Assembly (NCBI RefSeq): GCF_003628145.1
Contig: NZ_RBZV01000001.1
Coordinates: 777,558 to 841,557 of the forward strand
Reading direction: 5' to 3'
Origin: Trinickia fusca
GTDB lineage: Bacteria; Pseudomonadota; Gammaproteobacteria; Burkholderiales; Burkholderiaceae
Length of the DNA stretch: 64,000 nt
A program made the translations under genes and the position numbers. This document shows, piece by piece, positions 47,904 to 57,371 of this stretch. Positions within the stretch are counted from its first letter, which is position 1. Every line of letters begins with the position of its first letter. The notes beneath the pieces are model-generated. The model saw only the letters and a program-made list of their open reading frames with translations, was not told where the DNA came from and did no database searches.

Positions 47904-49826
47904 TTACGACGACTTGCGCACGCGCAAGTACCAGTCGCACAACAGGCGCACTTGTTTTGGCGTGTACCCCTTAGACACCATCCTGTTCACGAAGTCCTCG
48001 TGCTTGCGCTGCTCTTCCGCCGACCCCTTTGCGTTGAACGAAATGACCGGCAGCAGTTCTTCGGTGTTCGAGAACATCTTCTTCTCGATCACGACGCGCA
48101 GCTTCTCGTAGCTGATCCACGCAGGATTCTTGCCACCGTTGGCCGCCCGAGCCCGCAACACGAAATTGACGATCTCGTTGCGGAAATCCTTCGGATTGCT
48201 GATTCCGGCAGGCTTCTCGATCTTCTCCAGTTCGGCGTTCAGCGCGGCACGGTCGAAGCTCTCGCCCGTGTCGTGGTCGCGGAACTCCTGATCCTGGATC
48301 CAGAAGTCGGCGTAGGTCACGTACCGATCGAAAATGTTTTGACCATACTCCGAGTACGACTCGAGATATGCGGTCTGGATCTCCTTGCCGATGAACTCGG
48401 CGTAGCGCGAGGCAAGCAGATCCTTCACGAACGACAGGTACTTCTGTTCGGTTTCCGGCGGGAACTGTTCGCGTTCGATTTGCTGCTCGAGCACGTACAT
48501 CAGGTGCACCGGGTTCGCGGCCACTTCGGTCGTGTCGAAGTTGAACACGCGCGACAGGATCTTGAACGCAAAGCGCGTCGAGACGCCGGTCATGCCCTCA
48601 TCGACGCCGGCGAAGTCGCGATACTCCTGATACGACTTCGCTTTCGGATCGGTGTCCTTGAGGTTCTCGCCGTCATAGACCTGCATCTTCGAGAACAGAT
48701 TCGAATTCTCGGGCTCCTGCAAGCGCGTGAGTGACGAGAACTGCGCCATCATCTTCAGCGTGCCCGGCGCGCAAACGGCCTGGGCAAGCGACGAGTTGCG
48801 GATCAGCTTCTCGTAGATCTTGATTTCTTCGGACACGCGCAGGCAGTACGGCACCTTCACGACGAAGATCCGGTCGAGCAGCGCTTCGTTGTTGCGGTTG
48901 TTCTTGAAGGCCTTCCATTCCGACTCGTTCGAGTGCGCGAGGATGATGCCGTCGAACGGTATGGCGCCGAAGCCCTCGGTGCCCTTGAAGTTGCCTTCCT
49001 GCGTGGCCGTCAGCAGCGGGTGCAGCACTTTGATCGGGGCCTTGAACATTTCCACGAACTCGAGCAGGCCCTGGTTGGCCAGGCACAGGCCGCCCGAATA
49101 GCTGTAGGCATCGGCATCGTCTTGCGCGTATTGCTCGAGCTTGCGGATGTCGACCTTGCCGACGAGCGAGGAGATGTCCTGGTTGTTCTCGTCGCCAGGC
49201 TCGGTCTTCGCGATACCGATCTGCCGCAGGATCGACGGATAGCGGCGCACGACGCGGAATTTGCGGATGTCGCCGTTGTACTCGTGCAGCCGCTTGACGG
49301 CCCACGGGCTCAGGATGTTCTTCAGGTAGCGCCGTGGTATGCCGTACTGCTCTTCGAGGATCGGGCCATCCTCATCGTAATCGAAGAGCCCGAGCGGCGA
49401 TTCGTTGACGGGCGAGCCCTTGATCGCATAGAACGGCACGCGCTCCATCAATTGCTTCAAGCGTTCGGCGATCGACGACTTGCCGCCGCCGACAGGGCCC
49501 AGCAAATAGAGAATTTGCTTTTTCTCTTCGAGCCCTTGTGCCGCATGCCGGAAATACGCGACCACTTGCTCGATCACGTCTTCCATTCCGTAGAACTCGC
49601 GGAACGCGGGGTAAACCTTGATGACCTTGTTCGCGAAGATCCTCGATAAACGAGGGTCGTTGCGCGTGTCGATCTGCTCGGGTTCGCCGATGGCTGTCAA
49701 CATGCGCTCACTGGCCGTAGCGTACGCGGCAGGATTGTCTTTGCAGAGCGCGAGGTATTCTTCCAGCGAGAGCTCTTCTTCTCGCGTCTTTTCGAAGCGG
49801 TTCGCGAAGCTGCTGTAGATATCCAT
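47904..49826 (-). CDS. prkA: PrkA/YeaG serine protein kinase with AAA+ domain
   Basis: A 640-residue protein. The AAA+ part contains the Walker A motif G-P-V-G-G-G-K-S-S near residue 107 and A-H-S-N-E-S-E-W. The C-terminal PrkA domain carries the kinase-like region. YeaG/PrkA phosphorylates itself and other proteins and supports survival under nitrogen limitation and stationary phase in enterobacteria. It is the first gene of the prkA-yeaH-spoVR operon; the 121-base gap to yeaH holds no gene. Confidence 0.96.
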   Translation of the reverse strand: MDIYSSFANRFEKTREEELSLEEYLALCKDNPAAYATASERMLTAIGEPEQIDTRNDPRLSRIFANKVIKVYPAFREFYGMEDVIEQVVAYFRHAAQGLEEKKQILYLLGPVGGGKSSIAERLKQLMERVPFYAIKGSPVNESPLGLFDYDEDGPILEEQYGIPRRYLKNILSPWAVKRLHEYNGDIRKFRVVRRYPSILRQIGIAKTEPGDENNQDISSLVGKVDIRKLEQYAQDDADAYSYSGGLCLANQGLLEFVEMFKAPIKVLHPLLTATQEGNFKGTEGFGAIPFDGIILAHSNESEWKAFKNNRNNEALLDRIFVVKVPYCLRVSEEIKIYEKLIRNSSLAQAVCAPGTLKMMAQFSSLTRLQEPENSNLFSKMQVYDGENLKDTDPKAKSYQEYRDFAGVDEGMTGVSTRFAFKILSRVFNFDTTEVAANPVHLMYVLEQQIEREQFPPETEQKYLSFVKDLLASRYAEFIGKEIQTAYLESYSEYGQNIFDRYVTYADFWIQDQEFRDHDTGESFDRAALNAELEKIEKPAGISNPKDFRNEIVNFVLRARAANGGKNPAWISYEKLRVVIEKKMFSNTEELLPVISFNAKGSAEEQRKHEDFVNRMVSKGYTPKQVRLLCDWYLRVRKSS

Positions 49827-50298
49827 GCTACCTCCTCGCCGAAGTCTGCGTTCGATGTCGTCTACGGAAGGTTATACCGGAACGACCTCGCTCGAATTCA
49901 TCCTAAACCCTTTTAAATTTTTTTTCACGGACTACGTTGTGCACGTGACTCCTAGCTTGGAGATGCGCCCACGCTCACCTAGAATAGTTTCCCGCCGTCC
50001 GCGAAGATGCGCCCCTGCTACGCTTCGCGTAGCCCACCGTGCACCATTCCGGCAACGTATTCGGTTGCGCTTTCTGTTGCGCGCCGTGCGCTTGCCCGCT
50101 ATTGCCTCGCCCCCGCTCATCTTCTGCACCGCATGCGGTGAACGCGGCAGGCGTCATGGCTGACTGATCGCAAGCAAGACCTTCTGCGCTTATCCGGTAT
50201 ACGCGCGACAGACGGTTTTTGACGACGCCTGTACGCGTCGGTTACAACTTTTTTGCGCGCCCTACGTGCGGTGCGCGTTGCCGCCCTAATTCAACGGC
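49827..50298. other. Promoter region of prkA, with a perfect 7-bp hairpin at 50017-50033
   Basis: The region holds an AT-rich island near 49910-49925 that could be part of the prkA promoter. The inverted repeat GCTACGC-TTC-GCGTAGC lies at 50017-50033. I looked for a sigma-54 type -24/-12 site and did not find a clear one. No gene is recognised. Confidence 0.4.
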
Positions 50299-50325
50299 AC
50301 GCGCAGCGCATTGCACGCTGCGCGT
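50299..50325 (-). terminator. Hairpin just past the chemoreceptor stop
   Basis: A perfect 10-bp inverted repeat ACGCGCAGCG / CGCTGCGCGT with a 7-base loop lies 14 bases after the chemoreceptor stop (minus strand). No T-run follows, so factor-independent termination is uncertain. Confidence 0.45.
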
Positions 50326-50338
50326 TCAGCACCCTACG

Positions 50339-52162
50339 TTAGAACGTTTCCCAATCGTCATCTGAAGCTGTTGCGCTCGGCGCTGCCGCCATCGGTTTGG
50401 GCGCTGCTGCGGCCGCTGTGCTACGCACCGGTGCGGCCTGCGCCGTGCGTGCCGGTGTGCGTGCCGGTGTGGCAGTCACGCGGGGCGTCTTGAGCGGGGC
50501 GGCTGCCACTGCTGGCTTCGGCGCGACAGCCGGCGCCTTGGCGGCAGGCGTCGCCACCGGTGCGGACGGTTTTACCGCCGGCAACGCGCGCGTGACAGCG
50601 GCCTGAGGTCGCATCGGCTCGTCGCTGAGCTGGAACACCCCCACGGTCGTGCGCAACTTGCCGGCTTGGTCCTCGAGCGATTGCGCCGCGGCAGAGGCCT
50701 CTTCGACGAGCGCCGCGTTTTGCTGAGTTACTTCATCCATTTGCGTGACGGCACGCGCAACCTGGTCGATACCCTTGCTCTGCTCTTCCGACGCAGCCGC
50801 GATCTCGCCCATGATGTCGGTCACGCGTTGCACCGCGCTCATGATTTCCGCCATCGTGCGGCCGGCTTCGTCGACGAGTGCCGAGCCCGAGCGCACGCGC
50901 TCGACGGACGTGTCGATCAGCTCCTTGATCTCCTTGGCCGCCGCCGACGAGCGCTGCGCGAGCCCGCGCACTTCGCCCGCCACCACGGCGAAGCCGCGGC
51001 CCTGCTCGCCCGCACGCGCCGCTTCGACGGCCGCGTTCAATGCGAGGATGTTGGTCTGGAACGCAATGCCTTCGATGATCGTGATAATGTCGCCGATCTT
51101 GGCAGAACTCTCGTTGATGTCGCCCATCGTGCCGACGACTTGCCCCACCACCGTGCTGCCCTTGTGGGCGATCTCCGAGGCGTTGGCGGCCAGCGAGCTC
51201 GCCTGACGCGCGTTGTCCGCGTTCTGCTTGACCGTCCCCGTGAGCTCTTCCATGCTCGCGGCCGTCTCCTCGAGCGAACTCGCCTGCTCTTCGGTGCGCG
51301 AGGACAGATCCAGGTTGCCCGCTGCAATCTGCTTGGCCGCCGAGGCGATCGATTCGCCGCCCGAACGCACACTGCGAACCGTGTCGACGAGGCTACGCTG
51401 CATCTTCGCAAGACCTTCGAGCAACAGGCCCATTTCATCGCGCGTCCGCACGACGATCGGCCGGCGCAGGTCGCCCGTCGCGATCGCATCGAAATGCGCC
51501 AGCGCTTCGCCGAGCGGCCGCGCAATCGCGCGGCGCAGGCTCAGGAACGACAGCAGCGCAGCCGTAAGACCCACGACGAGCGCCGCATACATCAGGTTGC
51601 GAAATGTGGCGTAGCTCGATTGAGTGTCGTTGAAAGCCGCTTGTGCCTGCTGCAGCTGGAAGGTGCTGAGCGCTTCGTCGCTCTTGGCCAGATCTGCGAA
51701 CGCCACCTGCAAATCATTGGCGCTACTGACGATCTTGTCGTGGTCGGTAGTACCGATCACGGCAGCGAACGATTCCAGCACCTGGTGCAGATGGTCACGT
51801 TTGGCGGAGACGTCCTGTGCAAGCCGGTCTTCGTCGGCTTCACGCGGCAGGTCGAGGTATTTCTTCCACCACATGTCCGACATCTTGCGCATTTCGCGCG
51901 AGCGGTCGAGCCCGGCTTGCGCCCCGGGCAGGCCGGCTTGGAATGCCGCCCGATCGAGGGCCAGCCGCTCGCGGGCCGCGTAGATCTCCGCGTTTTCGAT
52001 CGCCATCGCGCTCGGCATGTGGTTCGTGAAGATATCGCCCGTCGCGCGGTTCGCACTGCCCATGCCGGAAAGTCCGAGCGTGCCGATCGCCAGCAGCAAC
52101 GCCGACAAAAACGCCATCGCCACGCCAACGCGCGCTTTGATCGTCAGACCTTTGTTCAACAT
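50339..52162 (-). CDS. Methyl-accepting chemotaxis protein with 4HB sensor, HAMP and CheR-tether pentapeptide
   Basis: The start at 52162 has gaggaagagga just ahead of it. The 607-residue protein has TM1 at about residues 8-30, a four-helix-bundle periplasmic domain, and TM2 near 185-205 ([12 protein letters not shown]). A HAMP domain and the signalling hairpin follow, with [16 protein letters not shown] Pro/Ala-rich flexible linker of ~90 residues leads to the C-terminal D-W-E-T-F, the docking pentapeptide for CheR/CheB, which predicts a high-abundance, self-methylated receptor. The ligand is unknown; it lies next to the ribose operon, but that proximity alone does not show ribose sensing. 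Confidence 0.95.
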   Translation of the reverse strand: MLNKGLTIKARVGVAMAFLSALLLAIGTLGLSGMGSANRATGDIFTNHMPSAMAIENAEIYAARERLALDRAAFQAGLPGAQAGLDRSREMRKMSDMWWKKYLDLPREADEDRLAQDVSAKRDHLHQVLESFAAVIGTTDHDKIVSSANDLQVAFADLAKSDEALSTFQLQQAQAAFNDTQSSYATFRNLMYAALVVGLTAALLSFLSLRRAIARPLGEALAHFDAIATGDLRRPIVVRTRDEMGLLLEGLAKMQRSLVDTVRSVRSGGESIASAAKQIAAGNLDLSSRTEEQASSLEETAASMEELTGTVKQNADNARQASSLAANASEIAHKGSTVVGQVVGTMGDINESSAKIGDIITIIEGIAFQTNILALNAAVEAARAGEQGRGFAVVAGEVRGLAQRSSAAAKEIKELIDTSVERVRSGSALVDEAGRTMAEIMSAVQRVTDIMGEIAAASEEQSKGIDQVARAVTQMDEVTQQNAALVEEASAAAQSLEDQAGKLRTTVGVFQLSDEPMRPQAAVTRALPAVKPSAPVATPAAKAPAVAPKPAVAAAPLKTPRVTATPARTPARTAQAAPVRSTAAAAAPKPMAAAPSATASDDDWETF

Positions 52163-52343
52163 TCCTCTTCCTCTCACACTGCGGCCGAAATATTCGGGGT
52201 ACGAAGTACTCGAGCCACGCCGGCACCCCTATTGGCGCCGGCGAATGCGCTCGCTCTACATGTCGTTTACGGCCGCAGCGTAGAGGACTTGAGAAGTCCT
52301 TAGTGTCAGAACAAAGACGCCAGGGGGCGCGAAGGCCCTTAGC

Positions 52344-53303
52344 TTAGACGGCGAAGGCCTGGACTTCGTGGCGGGTCGGAATGGAGGGTTGCGCGCCGGC
52401 ACGCGTGACCGAGATGGCCGCCGCATGCTGCGCGAAGCGCACGGCCGTGTCGAAGCTCGAGCGTCGCGCGAGCTCGGCCGCAAAAGCGCCGATGAACGTG
52501 TCGCCGGCCGCCGTCGTGTCGACCGCGGTGACCTTCGGCGCCGGCAGGTGCATGGTGCCGTCCTCGGTTGCCGCGAGGATGCCGGCAGCGCCGAGCGTGA
52601 TCAGCACGTTGCGCGCGCCCTGTTCGCGCAGTGCGGCCGCGGCAGCGGCGGCCTCTTGCGGCGAGCCGATCGGCAAGCCTGTCAGCGCGGCCGCCTCGAC
52701 TTCGTTCGGAATCAGATAATCGACGAGCGCCAGCCATTCGCGTGGCACAGGGCCGGTGGCCGGCGCCGGGTTCAGGATGACGGTCTTGTTCAGGCGCCGG
52801 CCCGCGGCGAGCGCGGCGGCAACCGTCTCGGGCGGGGTCTCGAGCTGGCACACGACGACGTCGGCCGAGCCCAGCAGCGCTTCATGGCGCGCGATGTCTT
52901 CAGGGGTGAGCGCGCCGTTGCTGCCGGCGACGATGACGATCGAATTGCGCCCCGCTTCGTCGACGACGATCAGCGCGACGCCTGTGGCAGCCGATGCGCT
53001 TTCGCCGAGCGCTGCGCAATCGATGCCTTCGGCGAGCAGCCCCGCGCGCAGGCTGGCCCCGTTGGCATCGCGGCCGATGCAGCCGATCATCGCCACGCCT
53101 GCGCCCAGGCGCGCCGCGGCGACCGCCTGGTTGCCGCCCTTGCCGCCCGCCACTTGCGTGAACGTGTAGCCGGCCAGTGTTTCGCCGGCGACAGGCAGGC
53201 GCGGCACGCGCGCGACGAGGTCCATGTTCAGGCTCCCCACCACGACGACGCGCCCTTGCGCGCCGGTTGCCGTGTCAGGGTGTTGCGTGCTGCATTGCGT
53301 CAT
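52344..53303 (-). CDS. rbsK: Ribokinase
   Basis: A 319-residue PfkB-family sugar kinase started at 53303. The N-terminal motif is V-V-V-G-S-L-N-M-D-L-V, the substrate region has G-G-K-G-G-N-Q-A-V-A-A-A-R-L-G, and the C-terminal signature D-T-T-A-A-G-D-T-F-I-G-A contains the catalytic aspartate. It phosphorylates ribose at O5 for entry into the pentose phosphate pathway. Its 5' end overlaps the 3' end of the regulator gene by 29 bases. It is the last gene of the rbsB-A-C-R-K operon. Confidence 0.95.
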   Translation of the reverse strand: MTQCSTQHPDTATGAQGRVVVVGSLNMDLVARVPRLPVAGETLAGYTFTQVAGGKGGNQAVAAARLGAGVAMIGCIGRDANGASLRAGLLAEGIDCAALGESASAATGVALIVVDEAGRNSIVIVAGSNGALTPEDIARHEALLGSADVVVCQLETPPETVAAALAAGRRLNKTVILNPAPATGPVPREWLALVDYLIPNEVEAAALTGLPIGSPQEAAAAAAALREQGARNVLITLGAAGILAATEDGTMHLPAPKVTAVDTTAAGDTFIGAFAAELARRSSFDTAVRFAQHAAAISVTRAGAQPSIPTRHEVQAFAV

Positions 53304-54366
53304 AGTGCGTGTTCTCCGTGTTTGCACAGGCGATGCGCGACGTGCACGCCCGCACATGAGGCGGCTCGGCGTAGACGGCCGTTGATTCGCGCAACACGAG
53401 GCGCGGCGACACCACACGGCGCCGCGACGGTTCCGTCGCCGCGCCGCTGATACGCTCGATCAGCGTCTGCGCGGCGGCTTCGCCCAGTGCGCGCACGGAT
53501 TGGCCGACCGTCGACAGCGCCGGGTACGTATAGTTGGTGAGCTCGATGTCGTCAAAGCCGATGATCGAGCAGTCTTGCGGCACGCGAATGCCGCGTTCGG
53601 CCGCGACGCGCAAGGCGCCGATGCCCATCATGTCGTTGCATGCGAAGATCGCGCTCGGGCGCACCGTATCGAACAGTTGCGCAGCCGCCCGCTGTCCGCC
53701 GAGCCCTGAAAAATCGCCTTCGACGATCGCTTGCGGCTCGATTTCGATCCCGCGCTCGGCCATCGCCCGAATGAAACCGTGCACGCGCATCGCGCTGACC
53801 GCCGTCGATACCGGCCCTGTAATGCAACCGATACGGAAGTGTCCGAGCTCGAGCAGGTGCCGCGTGGCGAGATAGGCACCGCGCTCGTGGTCGATCTGCA
53901 CCAGATCGGCCGACAGCCCTTCGATATTGCGGTCGACGATGACGAGCGGCTCGCGCGCATCAGCCAGGCTATTGGCAAGCACCGCATCTTCGCCAGCCGA
54001 CGCGACGATCAGCCCGTCGATGCGCTTTTCCTGCAGGACCCGCAGATAGTTGCGCTGCTTGGCTGGATCATCGTCGGAATTGCACAAAAATACGCAGTAG
54101 CCCCCACGCGCGCATCCGTCCTCGATCCCGCGCGCGAGCTCGGCAAAGTACGGATCCGTGCTGTTCGGCAGCACGAGGCCGATCGTCGCCGTCGCGCGCG
54201 CCTTCAGCGAACGCGCCACCGCCGACGGCACATAGTGGAGCTGGCTGATCGCGCGCTCGACTTTCGCACGTACGTCGGCCGACACCGGCCGCGTGTTGTT
54301 GACCACGTGTGACACCGTGGTGAACGACACGCCTGCCATGGCCGCTACATCCTTGATCGTCGCCAT
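53275..54366 (-). CDS. rbsR: LacI-family transcriptional regulator of the ribose operon
   Basis: A 363-residue repressor-type protein. The N-terminal helix-turn-helix is T-I-K-D-V-A-A-M-A-G-V-S with a T-V-S-H-V-V-N-N recognition helix and a Y-V-P-S-A-V-A-R-S-L hinge. The periplasmic-binding-protein-like sensor follows. Position between rbsC and rbsK makes ribose or its phosphate the likely inducer. The palindromic 24-bp repeats upstream of rbsB are candidate operators. Confidence 0.93.
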   Translation of the reverse strand: MATIKDVAAMAGVSFTTVSHVVNNTRPVSADVRAKVERAISQLHYVPSAVARSLKARATATIGLVLPNSTDPYFAELARGIEDGCARGGYCVFLCNSDDDPAKQRNYLRVLQEKRIDGLIVASAGEDAVLANSLADAREPLVIVDRNIEGLSADLVQIDHERGAYLATRHLLELGHFRIGCITGPVSTAVSAMRVHGFIRAMAERGIEIEPQAIVEGDFSGLGGQRAAAQLFDTVRPSAIFACNDMMGIGALRVAAERGIRVPQDCSIIGFDDIELTNYTYPALSTVGQSVRALGEAAAQTLIERISGAATEPSRRRVVSPRLVLRESTAVYAEPPHVRACTSRIACANTENTHYDAMQHATP

Positions 54367-54498
54367 AACCCGATTTCTCTCTCGCTTGTTTTTCTTGGCC
54401 AGGACATGACGCCCGGCCCGTCCGTCTGGTCATCGCCCGCACTCGTTACCCCCCGGCCGCAGGCGCGTTCCCCGCGCAACCTGCAGCCGGTCCCGTTC

Positions 54499-55509
54499 TC
54501 AGCCGCGCTTGCGCCGGCTCCGGTAGGTATCGAGCACGACTGCGACGACGATGACTGCTCCAGTGATGATCCGTTTGGTCGGCTCGTTCGCGCCGATCTG
54601 CGCGAGCCCCGCCGCCAGCACGGAAATGATCAGCACGCCAAAGAACGTGCTGATGACCGACCCGCGTCCGCCCATGAGGCTCGTGCCGCCGATCACCACA
54701 GCGGCGATCACTTGCAGCTCGACCCCGACGCCGGCGTTCGGATCGGCCGCTTCGAGACGCGAAATCTGGAACAACGCAGCAAGGCCCGACAGCGCGCCCA
54801 TCAGCGCGAACACGGCGATCTTGTAGGGCCGCGGATCGACGCCCACGAGCCGCACGGCCTCTTCATTCGTGCCGATGCCGACCAGATGCCTGCCGAACAC
54901 GGTGCGCGTGAGCACGAGCTGCGCGGCGATCATGACGACGAGCGCGAGGAGAAACGCCGGCGAGATACCGGCCGCGATCGGGTTCGACAGAAAGTCGAAC
55001 GCGTCGCCGATGTAAGCGGTGCGCGAATTGGTCATCTGATAGGCCAGGCCGCGCGCCGCCTCGAGCACGCCCAGCGACACGATGAACGACGGAATGCGCC
55101 AGCCGACGGTCACGCTGCCCGTGAACGCGCCCGTCAGGGCAGCCGCTCCCATGCCGAGCAGCGCCGACGGCAGCGGCCCCCATCCCCACTTGAGCGCCGC
55201 CACGCTGACGACCGATGCGGCCAGCGCCAGCACGGACCCGACCGACAGGTCGATCCCCGCGACGATCAGCACGAACGTCATGCCGACCGACATCACGACG
55301 AGATCGGGAATCTGGTTCGCGATCGTGCTGAACGTGTCGTAGGTCAGAAAATGCGAGCTCAGCAGCGAAAACAACGCGATCATCGCGGCTAGCGCGCCGG
55401 CGAGCCCCAGGTAGTTCGAAATGCCGAGGCGCGTGCCGGTGGGCTTGGCGCTCGGCTTATCGGCGACGATGGCTTGCGGCCCATCGGGGCGCGCGGATTG
55501 ATCGGTCAT
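54499..55509 (-). CDS. rbsC: Ribose ABC transporter permease
   Basis: A 336-residue integral membrane protein from the ATG at 55509, which overlaps the rbsA stop by 4 bases. It has about eight to ten hydrophobic segments and the family motif G-I-D-L-S-V-G-S-V-L-A-L, then V-I-G-G-T-S-L-M-G-G-R-G, the EAA-like contact loop for the ATPase. An N-terminal soluble tail of ~30 residues is polar. Role: inner-membrane channel of the RbsABC importer. Confidence 0.95.
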   Translation of the reverse strand: MTDQSARPDGPQAIVADKPSAKPTGTRLGISNYLGLAGALAAMIALFSLLSSHFLTYDTFSTIANQIPDLVVMSVGMTFVLIVAGIDLSVGSVLALAASVVSVAALKWGWGPLPSALLGMGAAALTGAFTGSVTVGWRIPSFIVSLGVLEAARGLAYQMTNSRTAYIGDAFDFLSNPIAAGISPAFLLALVVMIAAQLVLTRTVFGRHLVGIGTNEEAVRLVGVDPRPYKIAVFALMGALSGLAALFQISRLEAADPNAGVGVELQVIAAVVIGGTSLMGGRGSVISTFFGVLIISVLAAGLAQIGANEPTKRIITGAVIVVAVVLDTYRSRRKRG

Positions 55510-57104
55510 GGCAGACTCCGTGCGTCGTGCGTGTGGGAGGACGAGGGCGTGGCACCGGACGCGTCGCGCGCGTCGCCCAGGTGCCCCGCGAACGCAGCGG
55601 CAAGCAGCGCATCCTGCGTCCATTCGTCCCGGTTGAAAATACCTGTGAGGCGGCCCGCCGACATCACGCCGATCCGGTCGCAGATCAGCATGAGCTCGCG
55701 CAGGTCGCTGGATACGACGACCAGCGCGCGCCCTTCGCGGGCCAGCGACCCCATCAGGGTGTAAATATCGAATTTGGCGCCGACGTCGATGCCGCGCGTG
55801 GGCTCGTCAAAGAGCAGCACGTCGGCGTCGCGCGCCAGCCAGCGGCCGATCACGACCTTTTGCTGGTTGCCGCCCGAGAGCTCGCCGACCGGCTGCTCGG
55901 GGCCGCGCGTCCGCACGCGCAGCGCGTCGATCTGCTGACGCGCGAGCGCGCTTTCGCGTTGCCCGTCGACGATGCCCCAACGCGCCACGCTGGCCAGATT
56001 GCCGAGCGACACGTTCGCGGCGATCGAGTGCGGCAGAAGCAGCCCCTCGCCTTTGCGGTCCTCGGTGATCAAGGCGATGCCGTGGCGCACCGCATCGGCC
56101 GGCGAAGCGATGGACACCGGCTGAAGCGGCCGACCGACCGACACGGTGCCGCGATCGAGCCGATCGGCGCCATAGATCAGCCGCATGAGCTCCGTGCGTC
56201 CCGCGCCGATCAGGCCGCTCACCCCGAAGATCTCGCCGGTTCGCACTTCGAACGACACGTCGCGCACGGCGTTGCCGCGCGAGAGCCCCTCGATTCTGAG
56301 CAGCGGCGCCCCCAGCGTGCGCTCGCCGAACTCGATGCGCTCGCCGATCTCGCGGCCCACCATCAGCGTCACGAGCCGATCGCTCGTGACATTGGCCATG
56401 CGGTCGACGTGGACGAGCCGGCCGTCGCGCAGCACCGCCACACGCTCGGCGATGCGTGCAAGCTCCTCGAGCCGGTGCGAAATATAGACGATTGCGACAC
56501 CGCTCGCCTTCAAGCGCGCAATCTGCTCGAACAGCAGTTCGACTTCGCGTGCGGTCAGCATGGCCGTCGGCTCGTCGAAGATCAGCACGCGCGTGTCGCC
56601 GATCAGATTGCGGGCGATTTCGACCATCTGCTGGTGACCGATGCCGAGTGTGCCGACGGGCGTATCGGGGTCAATGGCGTCGAGCCCGACTTGCGCCATG
56701 GCGGCGCGCGCGTCTTCGCGCAGCTGTTTGCGATCGATCCAGCCGAGCGCGCGCGGACCCCGTCGCGGCAGACGCTCGAAAAAAAGGTTCTCGGCGACCG
56801 ACAGGGTCGGCAGCAGGTTCAGCTCCTGCATCACCATGCGCACGCCGAGCGCCTCGGCTTCGCGCCGGCTGGCGGGCGCATACGGCTGACCGTTCAGGCG
56901 CATCGTGCCGGCGCTCGGCGTGACCAGGCCGCCGATGATTTTCGACAGCGTGCTCTTGCCGGCGCCGTTCTCGCCGGTCAGCGCAAGCACTTCCCCGGCG
57001 TTCAGCGCGAGCGTGACGTCGGCCAGCACGGGCTCGGCATAGGTCTTGCCGATGCCGTGTACGCTCAGCAGTGAGTGGGTTTCGTCGTGGTCAGTCAAGT
57101 CCAT
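55506..57104 (-). CDS. rbsA: Ribose ABC transporter ATP-binding protein (two nucleotide-binding domains)
   Basis: A 532-residue fused double ATPase. Domain 1 has Walker A G-E-N-G-A-G-K-S-T and Walker B L-I-F-D-E-P-T-A. In domain 2 the Walker A region is degenerate (G-L-I-G-A-G-R-T-E-L), with signature L-S-G-G-N-Q-Q-K-V and L-L-F-D-E-P-T-R-G-I-D-V-G, the normal asymmetry of sugar importers of the RbsA/MglA type. It powers ribose uptake with RbsC and RbsB. A 267-base gap with a large hairpin separates it from rbsB. Confidence 0.95.
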   Translation of the reverse strand: MDLTDHDETHSLLSVHGIGKTYAEPVLADVTLALNAGEVLALTGENGAGKSTLSKIIGGLVTPSAGTMRLNGQPYAPASRREAEALGVRMVMQELNLLPTLSVAENLFFERLPRRGPRALGWIDRKQLREDARAAMAQVGLDAIDPDTPVGTLGIGHQQMVEIARNLIGDTRVLIFDEPTAMLTAREVELLFEQIARLKASGVAIVYISHRLEELARIAERVAVLRDGRLVHVDRMANVTSDRLVTLMVGREIGERIEFGERTLGAPLLRIEGLSRGNAVRDVSFEVRTGEIFGVSGLIGAGRTELMRLIYGADRLDRGTVSVGRPLQPVSIASPADAVRHGIALITEDRKGEGLLLPHSIAANVSLGNLASVARWGIVDGQRESALARQQIDALRVRTRGPEQPVGELSGGNQQKVVIGRWLARDADVLLFDEPTRGIDVGAKFDIYTLMGSLAREGRALVVVSSDLRELMLICDRIGVMSAGRLTGIFNRDEWTQDALLAAAFAGHLGDARDASGATPSSSHTHDARSLP

Positions 57105-57285
57105 CGAGATCCTTTGTCGATCAGAGTTAGCGCTTTAGCCCTTACTCTGATCCCATGCAAAGCTGTCGGTGGGAGTTAGTGATTCAGCACGGCCTCTCAC
57201 CTCATGTCGGCAGGTCGCTTGGACGCCTATCCGGGATATAACGGCAGCGCCGGGCGTTTCTTGAGCACAAAAAGCCAAGACGCGA

Positions 57286-57346
57286 CTACGCGGCCGGCGT
57301 ACGTGATGCGCCAGCGAGGCGCACCGACCGCATGCCGGCCGCGTAG
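57286..57346 (-). promoter_or_regulatory. Long intercistronic hairpin between rbsB and rbsA
   Basis: A perfect 13-bp inverted repeat, CTACGCGGCCGGC (57286-57298) and GCCGGCCGCGTAG (57334-57346), encloses a second small hairpin GCGCC/GGCGC (57308-57312, 57318-57322). It lies 26 bases past the rbsB stop. A run of five T residues occurs ~15 bases later on the minus strand. It probably causes partial termination or protects the rbsB message, so that the binding protein is made in excess. Confidence 0.65.
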
Positions 57347-57371
57347 CAGCAGCCGTAGCAAGCGCAGCCGC

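Noticed and set aside
47814-52303. Long plus-strand frames opposite yeaH, prkA and the chemoreceptor
   Set aside because: They are Arg/Leu-rich antisense shadows of well-identified genes.
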